A DNA stretch of 64,000 bases from Candidatus Melainabacteria bacterium. GTDB lineage: Bacteria > Cyanobacteriota > Vampirovibrionia > Obscuribacterales > Obscuribacteraceae. The notes under the pieces were generated by a model. That model searched no databases. It was not told where the DNA came from and worked only from the letters and a program-made list of their open reading frames with translations. The position numbers were made by a program, and so were the translations under genes. Positions 17,002 to 26,029 of this stretch are shown in pieces. The stretch is taken from positions 2,108,001 to 2,172,000 of the forward strand of contig CP064963.1 of NCBI GenBank assembly GCA_016699165.1, in the 5' to 3' direction. Each line of letters begins with the position of its first letter. Within the stretch, counting starts at the first letter, position 1.

Positions 17002-18096
17002 ATGAAACACCCTCTCTCATTGTTGATTGCGCTTTGTGCCGGAACATTGCCCTGCTTTGCTCAGGTTGAGCCTCGTCTAGCAGGCGACTGGCACGAGTCT
17101 AGCCCTGCCGGGCATTTCTCAATGAATATCTCGACCAATGGTCGTTATACTCGCCAACACAATGGACAAACAGAGTCAGGCAAAATCACAGCTCACGACG
17201 GCAATTGGCAGCTTCAATCAGATTCGGGAAAAGTGGAAAGCGGTCGTTTTTCGATGCTTGGCGGTAATCTTAAATTCTCAGGCGGAAGCATGCCTTCTGC
17301 ACTTTCCAAAGGTGGCGGATCTCACAGTCCAATGTACACACCACCAGTGGTGCACACACAAAACCACGCTCCAGCCGCTGTTCAACATTCAGTGCCGCCG
17401 GCTCAAACGGCTGCCCCGCCACACAATTTGCAAGCAGTGTTTCAAAACAATCCGCCCGTGTCAGTTGACGTACAACCAAGCATTCAACAGAACGTGCCCG
17501 CGCAAATGCCTGCAGCACAGCCCCAGTCGTTGAAAGCAACTATAAAGAACAAATTGATTCAGACCATCAATTCAATTCCCACATTCAACTCCTATCAGCC
17601 CGGACAGCCAATTCAGCCGATACCCAGCGCAAGTTCTATTCCAGGTGTAAATTCAATTCCTGGTGTATCGTCAATTCCAGGCGTAAATCACATACCTAAT
17701 ATCCCAAATATTCCTAATATTCCGAACATTCCCTATGTTCCATCTAGCATTCAGCAACCGCTCAAGCAAGCGGCGCAACAGATTCCAAGCCAGACTTATC
17801 ATTCGATGTACGGCAATCAGAATGCCTTGCCAGGCTATGCGCCACAGCAAGATCTACAACCTTCTTCGACTTCGACTGCTAATAGCACCGCGACTTCGCA
17901 AACTGGCCCCACTGCCAATCAGAACAATAACGCTGGATACTCAAAGCGCATTGTGACACCATACGATTTCGATAAATGGTCCGCCGTACAACAAGCGCAG
18001 CCGCGCAGCGCGTCCGGTTTGCAACGCGTTCCTAAGGGCGGTTACATTCCGGTTATGAAAGACGGAAAAGCGCGCAGATATTTCCAGGGACGATGA
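17002..18096 (+). CDS. Secreted protein with IPG/IPN repeats
   Basis: A 364-residue protein with a signal peptide (cleavage after CFA, residue 20). Residues 25-95 form a small beta-rich domain (GDWHESS, ISTNGRYTRQ, GKITAHDGNWQL) resembling lipocalin-like stress domains. Then comes a long proline-, glutamine- and alanine-rich disordered part. Between about residues 208 and 250 there is a tandem run of IPGVNS and IPN units, likely a polyproline-like spacer. The C-terminal 50 residues are more conserved looking, basic and aromatic. The ATG at 17002 has GAGG upstream. Its TGA overlaps the ATG of the next TPR gene (ATGA). It is probably an envelope or surface protein. Confidence 0.75.
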   Translation: MKHPLSLLIALCAGTLPCFAQVEPRLAGDWHESSPAGHFSMNISTNGRYTRQHNGQTESGKITAHDGNWQLQSDSGKVESGRFSMLGGNLKFSGGSMPSALSKGGGSHSPMYTPPVVHTQNHAPAAVQHSVPPAQTAAPPHNLQAVFQNNPPVSVDVQPSIQQNVPAQMPAAQPQSLKATIKNKLIQTINSIPTFNSYQPGQPIQPIPSASSIPGVNSIPGVSSIPGVNHIPNIPNIPNIPNIPYVPSSIQQPLKQAAQQIPSQTYHSMYGNQNALPGYAPQQDLQPSSTSTANSTATSQTGPTANQNNNAGYSKRIVTPYDFDKWSAVQQAQPRSASGLQRVPKGGYIPVMKDGKARRYFQGR

Positions 18097-19043
18097 CCCC
18101 ACTCAAATCCAAACTAATTCTTTTATCTTGCTTGCTTGTTTTGACAGGTAGCAGAAACAACGATCTTGGTATTTATCCATGCGGAATTGGCGATCAAAAG
18201 AGCGTCAACGAGATTCTTGCGCGTACAGAAAAGACATTAAAGACTAATCCAAACGATACAGATGCTTTATTTGAGCGCAGTTACGCATTATTCATCAATG
18301 GGCAAATCAATGAGGGAATGACTCTTTGCGAAAAGCTTTTGACTTTGGAGAATACCTTTCGCAGTCGTGATTTGCATTACCGCATTTTGAAGCGAGTGGG
18401 CAAATTTGACCAGTCCTTGGCGGATACTGAAATCATGATGCGCTCAGAAAAAGAAACGGCATTTCTTCTTACATGCCAATTCATGAAAGCGACATTTTTA
18501 TATCGACTAGGTCGAACTCAAGAAGCGCTTGCGCTGTGCGAAGACGTCTCAAAAGATTTAAGCGAAGATTCAGAAGTTTTCTTTTTAAAAGCGCTTTGCT
18601 ACAACCGCTTGAATGACAAGAAAAAAGAACTAGAGAGTCTTGAGCGCGCGATATCAATTGCTCCCACTAACTCCCAGTATCGTTTAAATCGTGCCATAAA
18701 TTTAAGTTCGTCCAACAAAGATCGAGCAATACGCGATTTGAATTTATTTTGTGCATTAAATCCAAAGCACACGCCCGAAAATAATATTCAACTCGAATAT
18801 GCATTTTCATTCTCAAAAGCAGCCGCAATGTTTTTGGAAATGAAAGAATACGCGCGCGCACTCGAACTATGCAAAATGGGCTTGGCTCAAGGCGAAGAAA
18901 AGTATGAACTATGGAAAACACAAGCGCAGGCCTTAATCAAGACAGGCAAAACTAAAGAAGCTCAAGATGTTATTCAACAGGCTGAAACCTGGCTCAACGA
19001 GCAAGATACTTTGCTCAATGCGGCAAAGCAGGACAAGCAATGA
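18093..19043 (+). CDS. TPR protein with defective lipobox
   Basis: A 316-residue exported TPR protein. The N-terminus has a hydrophobic stretch (residues 8-19) ending in VLTGS-R, which looks like a lipobox whose cysteine is replaced by serine, so it is probably released by signal peptidase I or stays anchored. TPR units run from about residue 55 to the end (for example DTDALFERSYALFINGQINEG and ARALELCKMGLAQGEEKYE). Start and stop overlap the neighbours by four bases (ATGA) on both sides, giving a three-gene coupled operon with 17002 and 19040. Confidence 0.75.
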   Translation: MTPLKSKLILLSCLLVLTGSRNNDLGIYPCGIGDQKSVNEILARTEKTLKTNPNDTDALFERSYALFINGQINEGMTLCEKLLTLENTFRSRDLHYRILKRVGKFDQSLADTEIMMRSEKETAFLLTCQFMKATFLYRLGRTQEALALCEDVSKDLSEDSEVFFLKALCYNRLNDKKKELESLERAISIAPTNSQYRLNRAINLSSSNKDRAIRDLNLFCALNPKHTPENNIQLEYAFSFSKAAAMFLEMKEYARALELCKMGLAQGEEKYELWKTQAQALIKTGKTKEAQDVIQQAETWLNEQDTLLNAAKQDKQ

Positions 19044-19906
19044 ACAAAAAGTTTTCATCCTTAATTGTCCTATGCATCTGCTTCATGATGCTGACAGCAA
19101 GCGGCTGCGGTTTTATTTCTCAAAATTCAATTTTGGAAAATTCAGGCAATTTCAAAAGTCTTGAAGAGCCCGAAAAAACTCTCACCGATCTCACAAACGC
19201 AAACAAGGTTTCCGAATCAAGCATGAATTTTGCTCAACGAGGGCATATTCTAATGACTTTAGGCAGGCTTGAAGAAGCTCGAAACGATTTAAAGAAAGCA
19301 GTGGAAATTGATTCTAAATTTCCCGTTCCTGCAGGGATTTATGATTACGTATGCTGCCTGGCGAGCTTGAAACAGTATAAAGATGTTCTTGAATGTACAG
19401 TCAGTGAAAGTTCAAATGGACCAGCAATTAACAATTATGTGACAGCAAGAACCTTGGCTCTGGCGAATTTCGATCAAAACGATAAGGCTCTCCAAGCTGC
19501 TGCCCGGGCAACGGATCAAGCTTACGATCCCGATCCCCGACTCTATTATTTGCAGGCACAGCTTTTACGCAAACTCGGTAAAGAAGATGAAGCGAAGAGA
19601 ATTTTAAATATTGCAACTCTGAGCTATCCGGAAACTATAGTAATGAAATCGGGCAAACGCATGTCACCACTTACGACACCACTGTATGCCGATTGTGTCG
19701 AACAGTTTCTAAAATTGAACAATCCAAATCGTGCACTGGGAACTGCATCCTTAGCCAATGTGCTTGGTGAGCGTAGCTTGCGAATGACGGTTCTAGAGGC
19801 CATTGCTCGCGCTAAAATGGACAACCCGCAAAACATTCCAAAAGCGCAAAAACTGATAGAGTCAGAACGACAATTCTGGAACAAACTAAAAGCGTCTATC
19901 CAATAG
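19040..19906 (+). CDS. TPR lipoprotein
   Basis: A 288-residue lipoprotein. The signal peptide ends in the lipobox TASGC, with the lipid-modified Cys at residue 23. The mature part has several TPR-like helical pairs (for example FAQRGHILMTLGRLEEARNDLKKAVEID around residues 68-95). It is the last gene of the coupled three-gene operon. Together with the upstream proteins it may make an envelope complex. Its 3' end overlaps the convergent DUF2339 gene by 11 bases. Confidence 0.8.
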   Translation: MNKKFSSLIVLCICFMMLTASGCGFISQNSILENSGNFKSLEEPEKTLTDLTNANKVSESSMNFAQRGHILMTLGRLEEARNDLKKAVEIDSKFPVPAGIYDYVCCLASLKQYKDVLECTVSESSNGPAINNYVTARTLALANFDQNDKALQAAARATDQAYDPDPRLYYLQAQLLRKLGKEDEAKRILNIATLSYPETIVMKSGKRMSPLTTPLYADCVEQFLKLNNPNRALGTASLANVLGERSLRMTVLEAIARAKMDNPQNIPKAQKLIESERQFWNKLKASIQ

Positions 19907-22433
19907 TCTTCTCATCCGCTTCCGTTCTGCCTTCTTTGAGCAACCGTTGCGCATACTTAGCGTAGATATAAGAAGCTCCAAGCAAAATAACACCTGCTAC
20001 TATGAATGACAGAATGCGTGCATCAGTTCTTGCTGTGGACAAGTCTATGAATAGCAACTTAAATGCAAGCATTGCAAACACAATCAAACCCGAAATTCTA
20101 AACGCTTTGTCTGGCACCATAAAACCAACAGACAAAAGCGCGATGCCTTCGAGCGCAAAAGCAAGCGTTAGCCATTCTCCAGGCACCAGCAACCAAATAG
20201 CCCATGTGGCCACAAGGGTGCCAGCAGCGTCGTAGTAGTGAGCAATTCTGCGCTCGTTGCCAATTTGATATTCGGCTGGAACTTTTCGATAAGTAAACGC
20301 CATCAAATAAAGTATCACAGTGATCATTGCATCTTCAATGGCGTTCCATTTTCCAAGCTGGACCATCAATACTAAAAACGTATTCAAGAACCATAATGCA
20401 CCAATAATGCGAGTGTATCTATCGCGCAGTAAATGCCCAACACCTACTAGTACCGCCGCTTCACCAGCCCATCTAAGAGCAAGAAATTCCATGCCGCTTC
20501 CAGCAAGATTCAAAGTTTGGAACCAGGTAAAAATTGCTCCAGATGTAATATAAAACTTGTATGCTGTGCGCGCTTCTTGCTCAGTAGTGATCTGTTGTTT
20601 GCGCGAATATATGGCAGCACCAAGAAATCCAAGCGCAGTCAAAGCATGAACGAAAGAATATTGAGTTTCGACAAAGAACGAAAGTAGACCAATACACAAA
20701 AATCCAGCGCCTGCAGCCAATCTAAGTACGCGCTCGTTTAGCTTGTGTCCAAGCCACATGAATGTCAGATACTCGACTAACCATACAATTACAAGAGCGG
20801 CAGCTTGTAGAGGTTTAGAATTTTCAAACAACTCAGCGGTGGCAATTATAGGCGCTAACCACGAAAAGAACAGGAATCCAATTGCATACAGTGTCGGTCC
20901 TGAGGGATGAACTTTGCCTTTGTACTGTCGATACATTTGAGCACAAGCACCATATACAGTGGCAGCAACAAGAGCGTGAAGAAATGGCTCCGAATACTTG
21001 AAGGTCAAAAATTCTTTCTTGTCAGTAACGCAGATTACTCCACAAGTGCTCACAAAGCAGCCCAGTGAAAGCAATGCAGCAAACCATCTAATCGCTGGGT
21101 TGTTGTATTTTAATCCGACGTAAACAAGCATTGCCAGCTCAATCAACCAGAACGTATTGAAAATCTCTTTGGCGTGACAAATCATCGGAACCGCTAGAGT
21201 CAAAAGCGACAATCCCATTATTAGATGCATGTTTGCAATCGAAGTCAATGTACGTTTCTGAGCATACTGATAAGATGCGGTGTAAAGTGCACCCGTCAAA
21301 AGCGGCATTAAATAATTAAATTCGACATTTGCTTGCAGATAAGTCAAAATCTGCGTGCCCATAAACGCATAACTCATGCCATTAAATCCGGTGGCAACTA
21401 CCAAGCGTCCTTTTGTATCGTCGTTCTCTTCTTTCATGGCAAGAACGGCAGCACAACACGCTATCCAAAAGAATGTCAGCGCCCCCAGAGTTTCAACAGC
21501 CCAGGGATTTCCCATTGCGGTTGCAGGCATCTTTGGATTTATAATTAGAAAATATGACGCCCATCCGCAAATTGTTGTCCACATCAAAAGCTTCGGCCAT
21601 TGTTTGAACACAGACAAAGCAAAGGCACCAAGCGCCAACACAAGCAACCAGCATATGCTAGCCGCACTTATTTGCGAAAAAGCGATAGTCACAAACGAAA
21701 GCGACACAGCAAATGTTGCCACTGTTTGTGATTTACGTTCGCACGCATGCCACAGTGCACCAGCGCAAAGTCCAGTCAGAATCAGCTCTTCGACAAACAA
21801 GTTAGAAAGTATTTTTACATCAGCAATGTGATACGACGCAAAAGCGGTGAAATAAAGAATCGACCAACCGCCACCAATTAAACTAAGCCCCCAGTATTTA
21901 CTGCGAGCATCACTATCCTCTTTGTCGCGATTGCGCTCGAACCATTCACCGCCACCAATCAACGCTACGCCTGCAAGTACGCCCATCGCAATCTTGATTG
22001 CAGCGCCCCAAGTCTGGAACGAATAAATAATAAACAGCGCAACACCAATTACTAAACTAGCGATGCCCAATCGATTGAGCCAGTACAAGCCGATACGCGA
22101 CTCTAGCGTGTCAGGCTTTTCTAAATCTGATTTTGAAGATGCGACTATTGGCGGCTCGACCGTTAACTCGGGCGCCTTAACAGGTGTCTCATCTTTTATC
22201 TCAATGGGAATTTCTAATTCGACAACGGGTGTGTCCACAACAGGAACACCAGCAGGTTCTGGCACCACCGAGCGAGACATTTTCTTTGGCACCGCCGCTT
22301 CGGCTTCCGCCTCCCAGCCTGAGCCAACTTCGAACTGTTCCTCAAGCACCCGCTCAAGGTCGCTCACGCGCTGTGTCAGCGCCATTATCTGACGCTTTAG
22401 CTCATCAATTTCGTTTGGCTTAGCTTTGGTCAT
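19896..22433 (-). CDS. DUF2339 polytopic membrane protein
   Basis: An 845-residue membrane protein. The N-terminus has a coiled coil (residues 5-40, with LKRQIMALTQRVSDLERVLEEQ), followed by a Pro/Val/Glu-rich linker to about residue 105, and then more than twenty predicted membrane segments without clear loops. This coiled-coil plus polytopic design is typical of DUF2339, whose function is unknown. The ATG at 22433 is used. An in-frame GTG at 22442, with AAAGG upstream, is an alternative. It stands alone between a convergent lipoprotein gene and a downstream-facing secreted-protein gene. Confidence 0.85.
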   Translation of the reverse strand: MTKAKPNEIDELKRQIMALTQRVSDLERVLEEQFEVGSGWEAEAEAAVPKKMSRSVVPEPAGVPVVDTPVVELEIPIEIKDETPVKAPELTVEPPIVASSKSDLEKPDTLESRIGLYWLNRLGIASLVIGVALFIIYSFQTWGAAIKIAMGVLAGVALIGGGEWFERNRDKEDSDARSKYWGLSLIGGGWSILYFTAFASYHIADVKILSNLFVEELILTGLCAGALWHACERKSQTVATFAVSLSFVTIAFSQISAASICWLLVLALGAFALSVFKQWPKLLMWTTICGWASYFLIINPKMPATAMGNPWAVETLGALTFFWIACCAAVLAMKEENDDTKGRLVVATGFNGMSYAFMGTQILTYLQANVEFNYLMPLLTGALYTASYQYAQKRTLTSIANMHLIMGLSLLTLAVPMICHAKEIFNTFWLIELAMLVYVGLKYNNPAIRWFAALLSLGCFVSTCGVICVTDKKEFLTFKYSEPFLHALVAATVYGACAQMYRQYKGKVHPSGPTLYAIGFLFFSWLAPIIATAELFENSKPLQAAALVIVWLVEYLTFMWLGHKLNERVLRLAAGAGFLCIGLLSFFVETQYSFVHALTALGFLGAAIYSRKQQITTEQEARTAYKFYITSGAIFTWFQTLNLAGSGMEFLALRWAGEAAVLVGVGHLLRDRYTRIIGALWFLNTFLVLMVQLGKWNAIEDAMITVILYLMAFTYRKVPAEYQIGNERRIAHYYDAAGTLVATWAIWLLVPGEWLTLAFALEGIALLSVGFMVPDKAFRISGLIVFAMLAFKLLFIDLSTARTDARILSFIVAGVILLGASYIYAKYAQRLLKEGRTEADEKTIG

Positions 22434-22563
22434 GTCAACCACTTGCCCGCCAACCTTTAACCTGAAGCAATTGAACTTTTTATTGCCACGCGACGTCTAA
22501 TAATGTGGAGCCGCCGATGCTTTTCTGGGGAGACAAGTTTCGTAGGCTGCCGGCTTTTGCCGG

Positions 22564-23517
22564 TTAGAAACCTGATGCCGGGGCCATGCGTGTGATGTCA
22601 CCATCACCATCTCCCGTGTCCTGACTCATACTTTGGTCCTGGCGCCAGCGTTCTACTTTTTCTCTGTAATCTGCGCTCTGCTTGTTGTAATTGTCGATGA
22701 GCTTCATCTTCTTAGCCCTGAAGGCTGCAAGATCGAAAATGTCTTTCTGCCTGTGCCTGCGCGCGGCTTGATAGACCTCGTACAAATCGTCAATGTTCTT
22801 GCAATTATCGAGTGATTTTTTGAGCAAATATCGATACAGGTCGGGCGTTTTGAATGGCTCGATGTTGCGCAAAATGGTCATCAGTTGGTGCACGTCATTT
22901 TCATCATCGATAAGTTCTTTGCACGTTTTGCGCACCAGATCTTCCATCCCCAATGCCGATGCTAGTCTTGCAAAATCGAGCGCCTCGGGAACTGTGTGCA
23001 CCAAAGAATATTGCTTCTCCATTGCCAAATGCGACAAGTCACTAAGCGAGACTTCCTGTGCCTTGAGCGCCAGATCTTTCAATTCTTCGCGAGATCTAGA
23101 CTGAGCGATCATGGCTTGCATGGCATCGCGAGTGGCTTCAAAACACTCGAACTTACGCCCTTTCAAAGCCACCAAAATCAAATCGTCTCGGTTTTTGCTC
23201 AGCTGAAAAGCCTTCTCGACTGCAGCACGTCTAATATCTGTACAGAAACTGCCATATTGCTCAGTAATATCGGCAAGGGCAAAGCATTTCTGCACATCGG
23301 TGCACTCAGCAAGTGCCGCATCAAACAAGGGTCTTGCCTTCTCTGCCTTTTTCGCTTTAGCGTATTTGACCGCCCTCTCGACGTTCTTAACTGTGGCATC
23401 GGGAAGAGCCGAATAATAAACGGTCTGGTCCTTGGCGACAGCAGACTGAATGCTCAGGCTTTGTGCGCCACCCAGTGAACAGAGTAAGAGTAAGGCTAAT
23501 AGGCTGTTTTTGGTCAT
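22564..23517 (-). CDS. Secreted helical protein of unknown function
   Basis: A 317-residue protein with a signal peptide (hydrophobic residues about 5-20, cleavage near AVAKD). The mature protein is nearly all helix, with repeated ALAE/KCFALADI-type units resembling degenerate TPR or HEAT repeats. It ends in a Gln/Ser/Asp-rich tail with DGDGD, which could bind calcium. It is not recognised. Two in-frame ATG codons are adjacent (23520 and 23517). A short CCGGC/GCCGG hairpin just beyond the stop may end the transcript, though no T-run is seen. Confidence 0.65.
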   Translation of the reverse strand: MTKNSLLALLLLCSLGGAQSLSIQSAVAKDQTVYYSALPDATVKNVERAVKYAKAKKAEKARPLFDAALAECTDVQKCFALADITEQYGSFCTDIRRAAVEKAFQLSKNRDDLILVALKGRKFECFEATRDAMQAMIAQSRSREELKDLALKAQEVSLSDLSHLAMEKQYSLVHTVPEALDFARLASALGMEDLVRKTCKELIDDENDVHQLMTILRNIEPFKTPDLYRYLLKKSLDNCKNIDDLYEVYQAARRHRQKDIFDLAAFRAKKMKLIDNYNKQSADYREKVERWRQDQSMSQDTGDGDGDITRMAPASGF

Positions 23518-23551
23518 CAATCATTGTGTACCACAAAAGCGCCCGCTTTGC

Positions 23552-23788
23552 TCACATAAGATTAAATAGACTATCGGAAAGAACCGGCGATTGGTGGTCC
23601 TCTTTGAGCAAGAATACTAATACGGTGCTTTCCAAAGCAAACAAAGATAGCGCAACTAAAATGATTGGTCGCCAAATTGGATTGTTCAGAAATGGAACTA
23701 AATAGCCAGGAGTCCGGCAAAACATAATCAAGTACGTAGCGACGATCAGATGCGCGGATATCAAAACAATTTTTACACTGTTTTTCAT
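23552..23788 (-). CDS. Small membrane protein, third of a tandem trio (short copy)
   Basis: A 78-residue protein with two membrane segments (about 5-25 and 38-60) around a PGYLVPFLNNP loop. It shares VKIVLISAHLIVATY, the NNP turn and the second helix with the two upstream genes, but lacks their C-terminal third (the PNxLxxxFGP segment), so it is a shortened paralogue. Its ATG overlaps the stop of the second copy (ATGA). Confidence 0.65.
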   Translation of the reverse strand: MKNSVKIVLISAHLIVATYLIMFCRTPGYLVPFLNNPIWRPIILVALSLFALESTVLVFLLKEDHQSPVLSDSLFNLM

Positions 23789-24150
23789 TCAGGGTAATTA
23801 GGAAAAGGGAAAAAACTGAATCCCGTGCAACTGTTAAGCAGCATCCAAGTAGGACCGAAAAGCACTACCAGCAGATTTGGCAACACCAAACAAATCATGT
23901 ATAAACCAATAGTGATTGGTGAAAGACGCTTGTCTGGCTTTGAAACAAAAATCAAGAACGCACTACAAAGAGCAAATAACGCAAAGTACCAAATAAGTGA
24001 TCGGTATATTTGGGGATTAGTCAAAAAAAGTCTCATGTACTCCGGCGCGAGGCAGTATGGCACAGCATAGGTCGCAATCACAATTCCTATTGCAATCGCT
24101 ACTAACTTAACTCGATCTTTTGGTACTGTAACCGAACTCAAAAAGAACAT
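23785..24150 (-). CDS. Small membrane protein, second of a tandem trio
   Basis: A 121-residue protein with three membrane segments. The first helix (VKLVAIAIGIVIATYAVPY) is followed by a PEYMRLFLTNP loop, a second helix and then a third segment ICLVLPNLLVVLFGPTWMLL. It aligns along its length with the third-position gene upstream. I chose the ATG at 24150, which overlaps the end of the upstream gene by 13 bases. The longer frame from 24213 mostly mirrors that gene in another frame. The ribosome-binding site is weak (GGGGG). Confidence 0.6.
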   Translation of the reverse strand: MFFLSSVTVPKDRVKLVAIAIGIVIATYAVPYCLAPEYMRLFLTNPQIYRSLIWYFALFALCSAFLIFVSKPDKRLSPITIGLYMICLVLPNLLVVLFGPTWMLLNSCTGFSFFPFPNYPE

Positions 24151-24449
24151 CCCCCAACTGTCACAAAAGCCGGGCCAAATATCGGCAGCAAAACGTTTGG
24201 TGTCACTGAGCAAATCATAAAAAAAGCTATCGCTGCCCTTGCAACTCCAGTACCCGGTTTAGGCATCAGTAATAGGAGGAAACTATTTATGAAGAAGAGA
24301 CTTAAACAACCGAGGACCAATAGTCGACTAATTGGGTTATTCAACAACGGAATAATGTATCCGGGAATAAAAACATAAGTCAAAAACCAGGCTGCAAAAA
24401 TAAAGTGCCCAGCGATTAACACCAATTTGATTCGCTCTTTAATAATCAT
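24138..24449 (-). CDS. Small membrane protein, first of a tandem trio
   Basis: A 103-residue membrane protein, first of three overlapping paralogues. The segments are IKLVLIAGHFIFAAWFLTY, a PGYIIPLLNNP loop, a second helix with LSLFFINSFLLLLMP, and a last hydrophobic MICSVTPNVLLPIFGP segment. The family is not recognised. The PGY-IP-LLNNP loop and the LPxFGP end are the best search motifs. There is no clear Shine-Dalgarno sequence. Confidence 0.65.
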   Translation of the reverse strand: MIIKERIKLVLIAGHFIFAAWFLTYVFIPGYIIPLLNNPISRLLVLGCLSLFFINSFLLLLMPKPGTGVARAAIAFFMICSVTPNVLLPIFGPAFVTVGGCSF

Positions 24450-24504
24450 GCCGCAGCCAGAAAGGTGACGTAATCCGGAGATGCCGTGATGCCTTGTCTA
24501 ACTA

Positions 24505-25368
24505 TTAAAGCATATTGCCTGATTCGGGAGCGCTCACAATCTCTGGTTTAAACACAGGTAGTGCAAGTTGAATCAAGCGAGTCTTTCGAGCTTGGCGTGG
24601 AGGCTGCACTTCGGGGACTGAGAAATCCATTTCTTGCTGCACAGATTTGCGTAATGTTTCTCTAAATTCAGTTGCGTTGCTTTGCACCTTGACCATTTGG
24701 GTCATGAAGAGAGCAAGGGCTGGTTCAAGCGCAATTTCTTGTCGCTTAATTACAGGCTCGTATGATTCGTTCAAAAACTCAAAGCCGTCAATCAAAGGCA
24801 GTGCAAAACAATCGTCTTCTTTTAAGATGCGGATTTTGTTGGTATCAAACCCGGATTGGTGCAAGAACATATGCAGACCGTCCGCAACTTCACTTACTTT
24901 GATTTTGGAATCGAAGTAAAGAAACACTTGCATCACATTGCTGCAGCCAGCACGAAAGACTCTAGCTTTGACATTGAGCTTTTGCAAATGACCAATCAAA
25001 CTAGGGATGATTAGCGGATCTGCATCGACATCTTCTTGCATTATTTCAATAACATAGAAGCGTTCTTTGATACCAAGGGCGAAGGCTCGATACATTCCTT
25101 CTTTGGACGAAATAGAGCTAATGACTTCCTCGTCAGTGACCTGATAATAAGGACTCATCGGACGCCAATTACCATTTTCGCGTCGAATCAAACCAGCTTG
25201 TCGATGCGAAAACAATTTCAAGAAAAAATTTAGAGGCGGTTCGATGAATTCTCCGGTCATGCTCACGGCACCGGCGATATCATTGCTATTCGATGTATAT
25301 AACTCGTCTATCTTTTTAGCCTCGGGGCACCAAATCTGGTGATTATTTTGATGATGTGATGCCATCAT
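24505..25368 (-). CDS. Hypothetical protein with primase-like (AEP) pattern
   Basis: A 287-residue cytosolic protein, not firmly recognised. Residues 75-215 read like a degenerate archaeo-eukaryotic primase core: a strand FYVIEIMQEDVD where primases have a DxD, a helix IPSLIGHLQKLNV, a strand ARVFRAGCSNVMQVFLYFDS, a helix ADGLHMFLHQSGF, then ILKEDDCFALPLIDGFEFLN, which parallels the LPL segment of such proteins. The acidic pair is not in standard form, so catalysis is doubtful. The C-terminus is a glutamine- and basic-rich tail. It is preceded on the same strand by the nucleotidase gene, only 27 bases away, which fits a nucleotide-related role. Confidence 0.4.
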   Translation of the reverse strand: MMASHHQNNHQIWCPEAKKIDELYTSNSNDIAGAVSMTGEFIEPPLNFFLKLFSHRQAGLIRRENGNWRPMSPYYQVTDEEVISSISSKEGMYRAFALGIKERFYVIEIMQEDVDADPLIIPSLIGHLQKLNVKARVFRAGCSNVMQVFLYFDSKIKVSEVADGLHMFLHQSGFDTNKIRILKEDDCFALPLIDGFEFLNESYEPVIKRQEIALEPALALFMTQMVKVQSNATEFRETLRKSVQQEMDFSVPEVQPPRQARKTRLIQLALPVFKPEIVSAPESGNML

Positions 25369-25395
25369 AACAAAATTGCCCGAGGTTTCAAGCCA

Positions 25396-25941
25396 TTAAC
25401 AAGTCTGAGCTACTCTCACTCCAAAATATTCTGCGACATCATTCCAATTTTTCATGCGCGGATTGTAGTCAACTAAACGGTTATGAGGAGCGTCGAATAA
25501 AAGTCCCTTACCGTTGAAACGCTTGAAGTGACGCACGTTATCATCGATTAGATAGTCGGCGTGAACGATAGATTTGTCACCGCAAAAAACAAAATTCATT
25601 GAGTCAATAAATGGAACGTGCTTCAAAAGCCATTTGTATTTTCCATTGAAAGAGTTTGGAACTTCCATCGCAGCAGTGGTGATAAATAATTCGTGCTCTT
25701 TAGACAATGCTTCTAGTGTTTCGATGGCACCGGGAAAAACTTCCAGGTCATCGAAGAAACTTTCGTGATGGACAATTTCTAGTACTTTCATTTTTTCTTC
25801 AGGCAGAGCGAACTCTGGAAGAGAAATACCAACTAGATCGTCCAGATTGGTTTTCTTGTTGAAGTGTTGGTCGTAAAGGTTAACGTGCTTGGAGAGGGCG
25901 TCGGTGATGACTTCGTCCATGTCTATAGCGATTCTGCTCAT
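25396..25941 (-). CDS. 5'(3')-deoxyribonucleotidase-like HAD phosphatase
   Basis: A 181-residue HAD-family protein of the NT5C type, which dephosphorylates (deoxy)nucleoside monophosphates. The N-terminal motif IAIDMDEVITD gives the catalytic DxD at residues 7 and 9. Later comes an LFITTAAMEVP threonine motif and the acidic CGDKSIVHADYLIDDNVRHF segment of motif IV. The ATG at 25941 has GGAGG six bases upstream. The open frame back to 25995 is not needed. It is divergent from the DeoR-type regulator, with an 88-base shared control region. Confidence 0.85.
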   Translation of the reverse strand: MSRIAIDMDEVITDALSKHVNLYDQHFNKKTNLDDLVGISLPEFALPEEKMKVLEIVHHESFFDDLEVFPGAIETLEALSKEHELFITTAAMEVPNSFNGKYKWLLKHVPFIDSMNFVFCGDKSIVHADYLIDDNVRHFKRFNGKGLLFDAPHNRLVDYNPRMKNWNDVAEYFGVRVAQTC

Positions 25942-26029
25942 AAATGCCTCCGATATCTGCGCATTTGTTGTATAATCATGCACAATTCGGCACAAAAACG
26001 CAAGAAGTTGTAAAGGCAGTTTAGGTTAA
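25942..26029. promoter_or_regulatory. Shared control region of nucleotidase and DeoR genes
   Basis: It holds TATAAT at 25971-25976 for the plus-strand gene and, on the minus strand, TTGTGC with a 17-base spacer to TATACA for the nucleotidase gene. The two promoters overlap, so a single bound regulator (for instance the DeoR protein) could control both. Confidence 0.45.

Noticed and set aside
17620..17750. Short repeats as a CRISPR array
   Set aside because: They are in-frame codon repeats inside a coding region, without spacers of constant length.
19896..22442. Several plus-strand open frames of 70-150 codons
   Set aside because: They are antisense shadows of the DUF2339 coding region with low-complexity, unstructured translations.
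24151..24213. Longer start of the second trio gene
   Set aside because: It mirrors the upstream paralogue in a different frame; alignment with the other copies begins after 24150.
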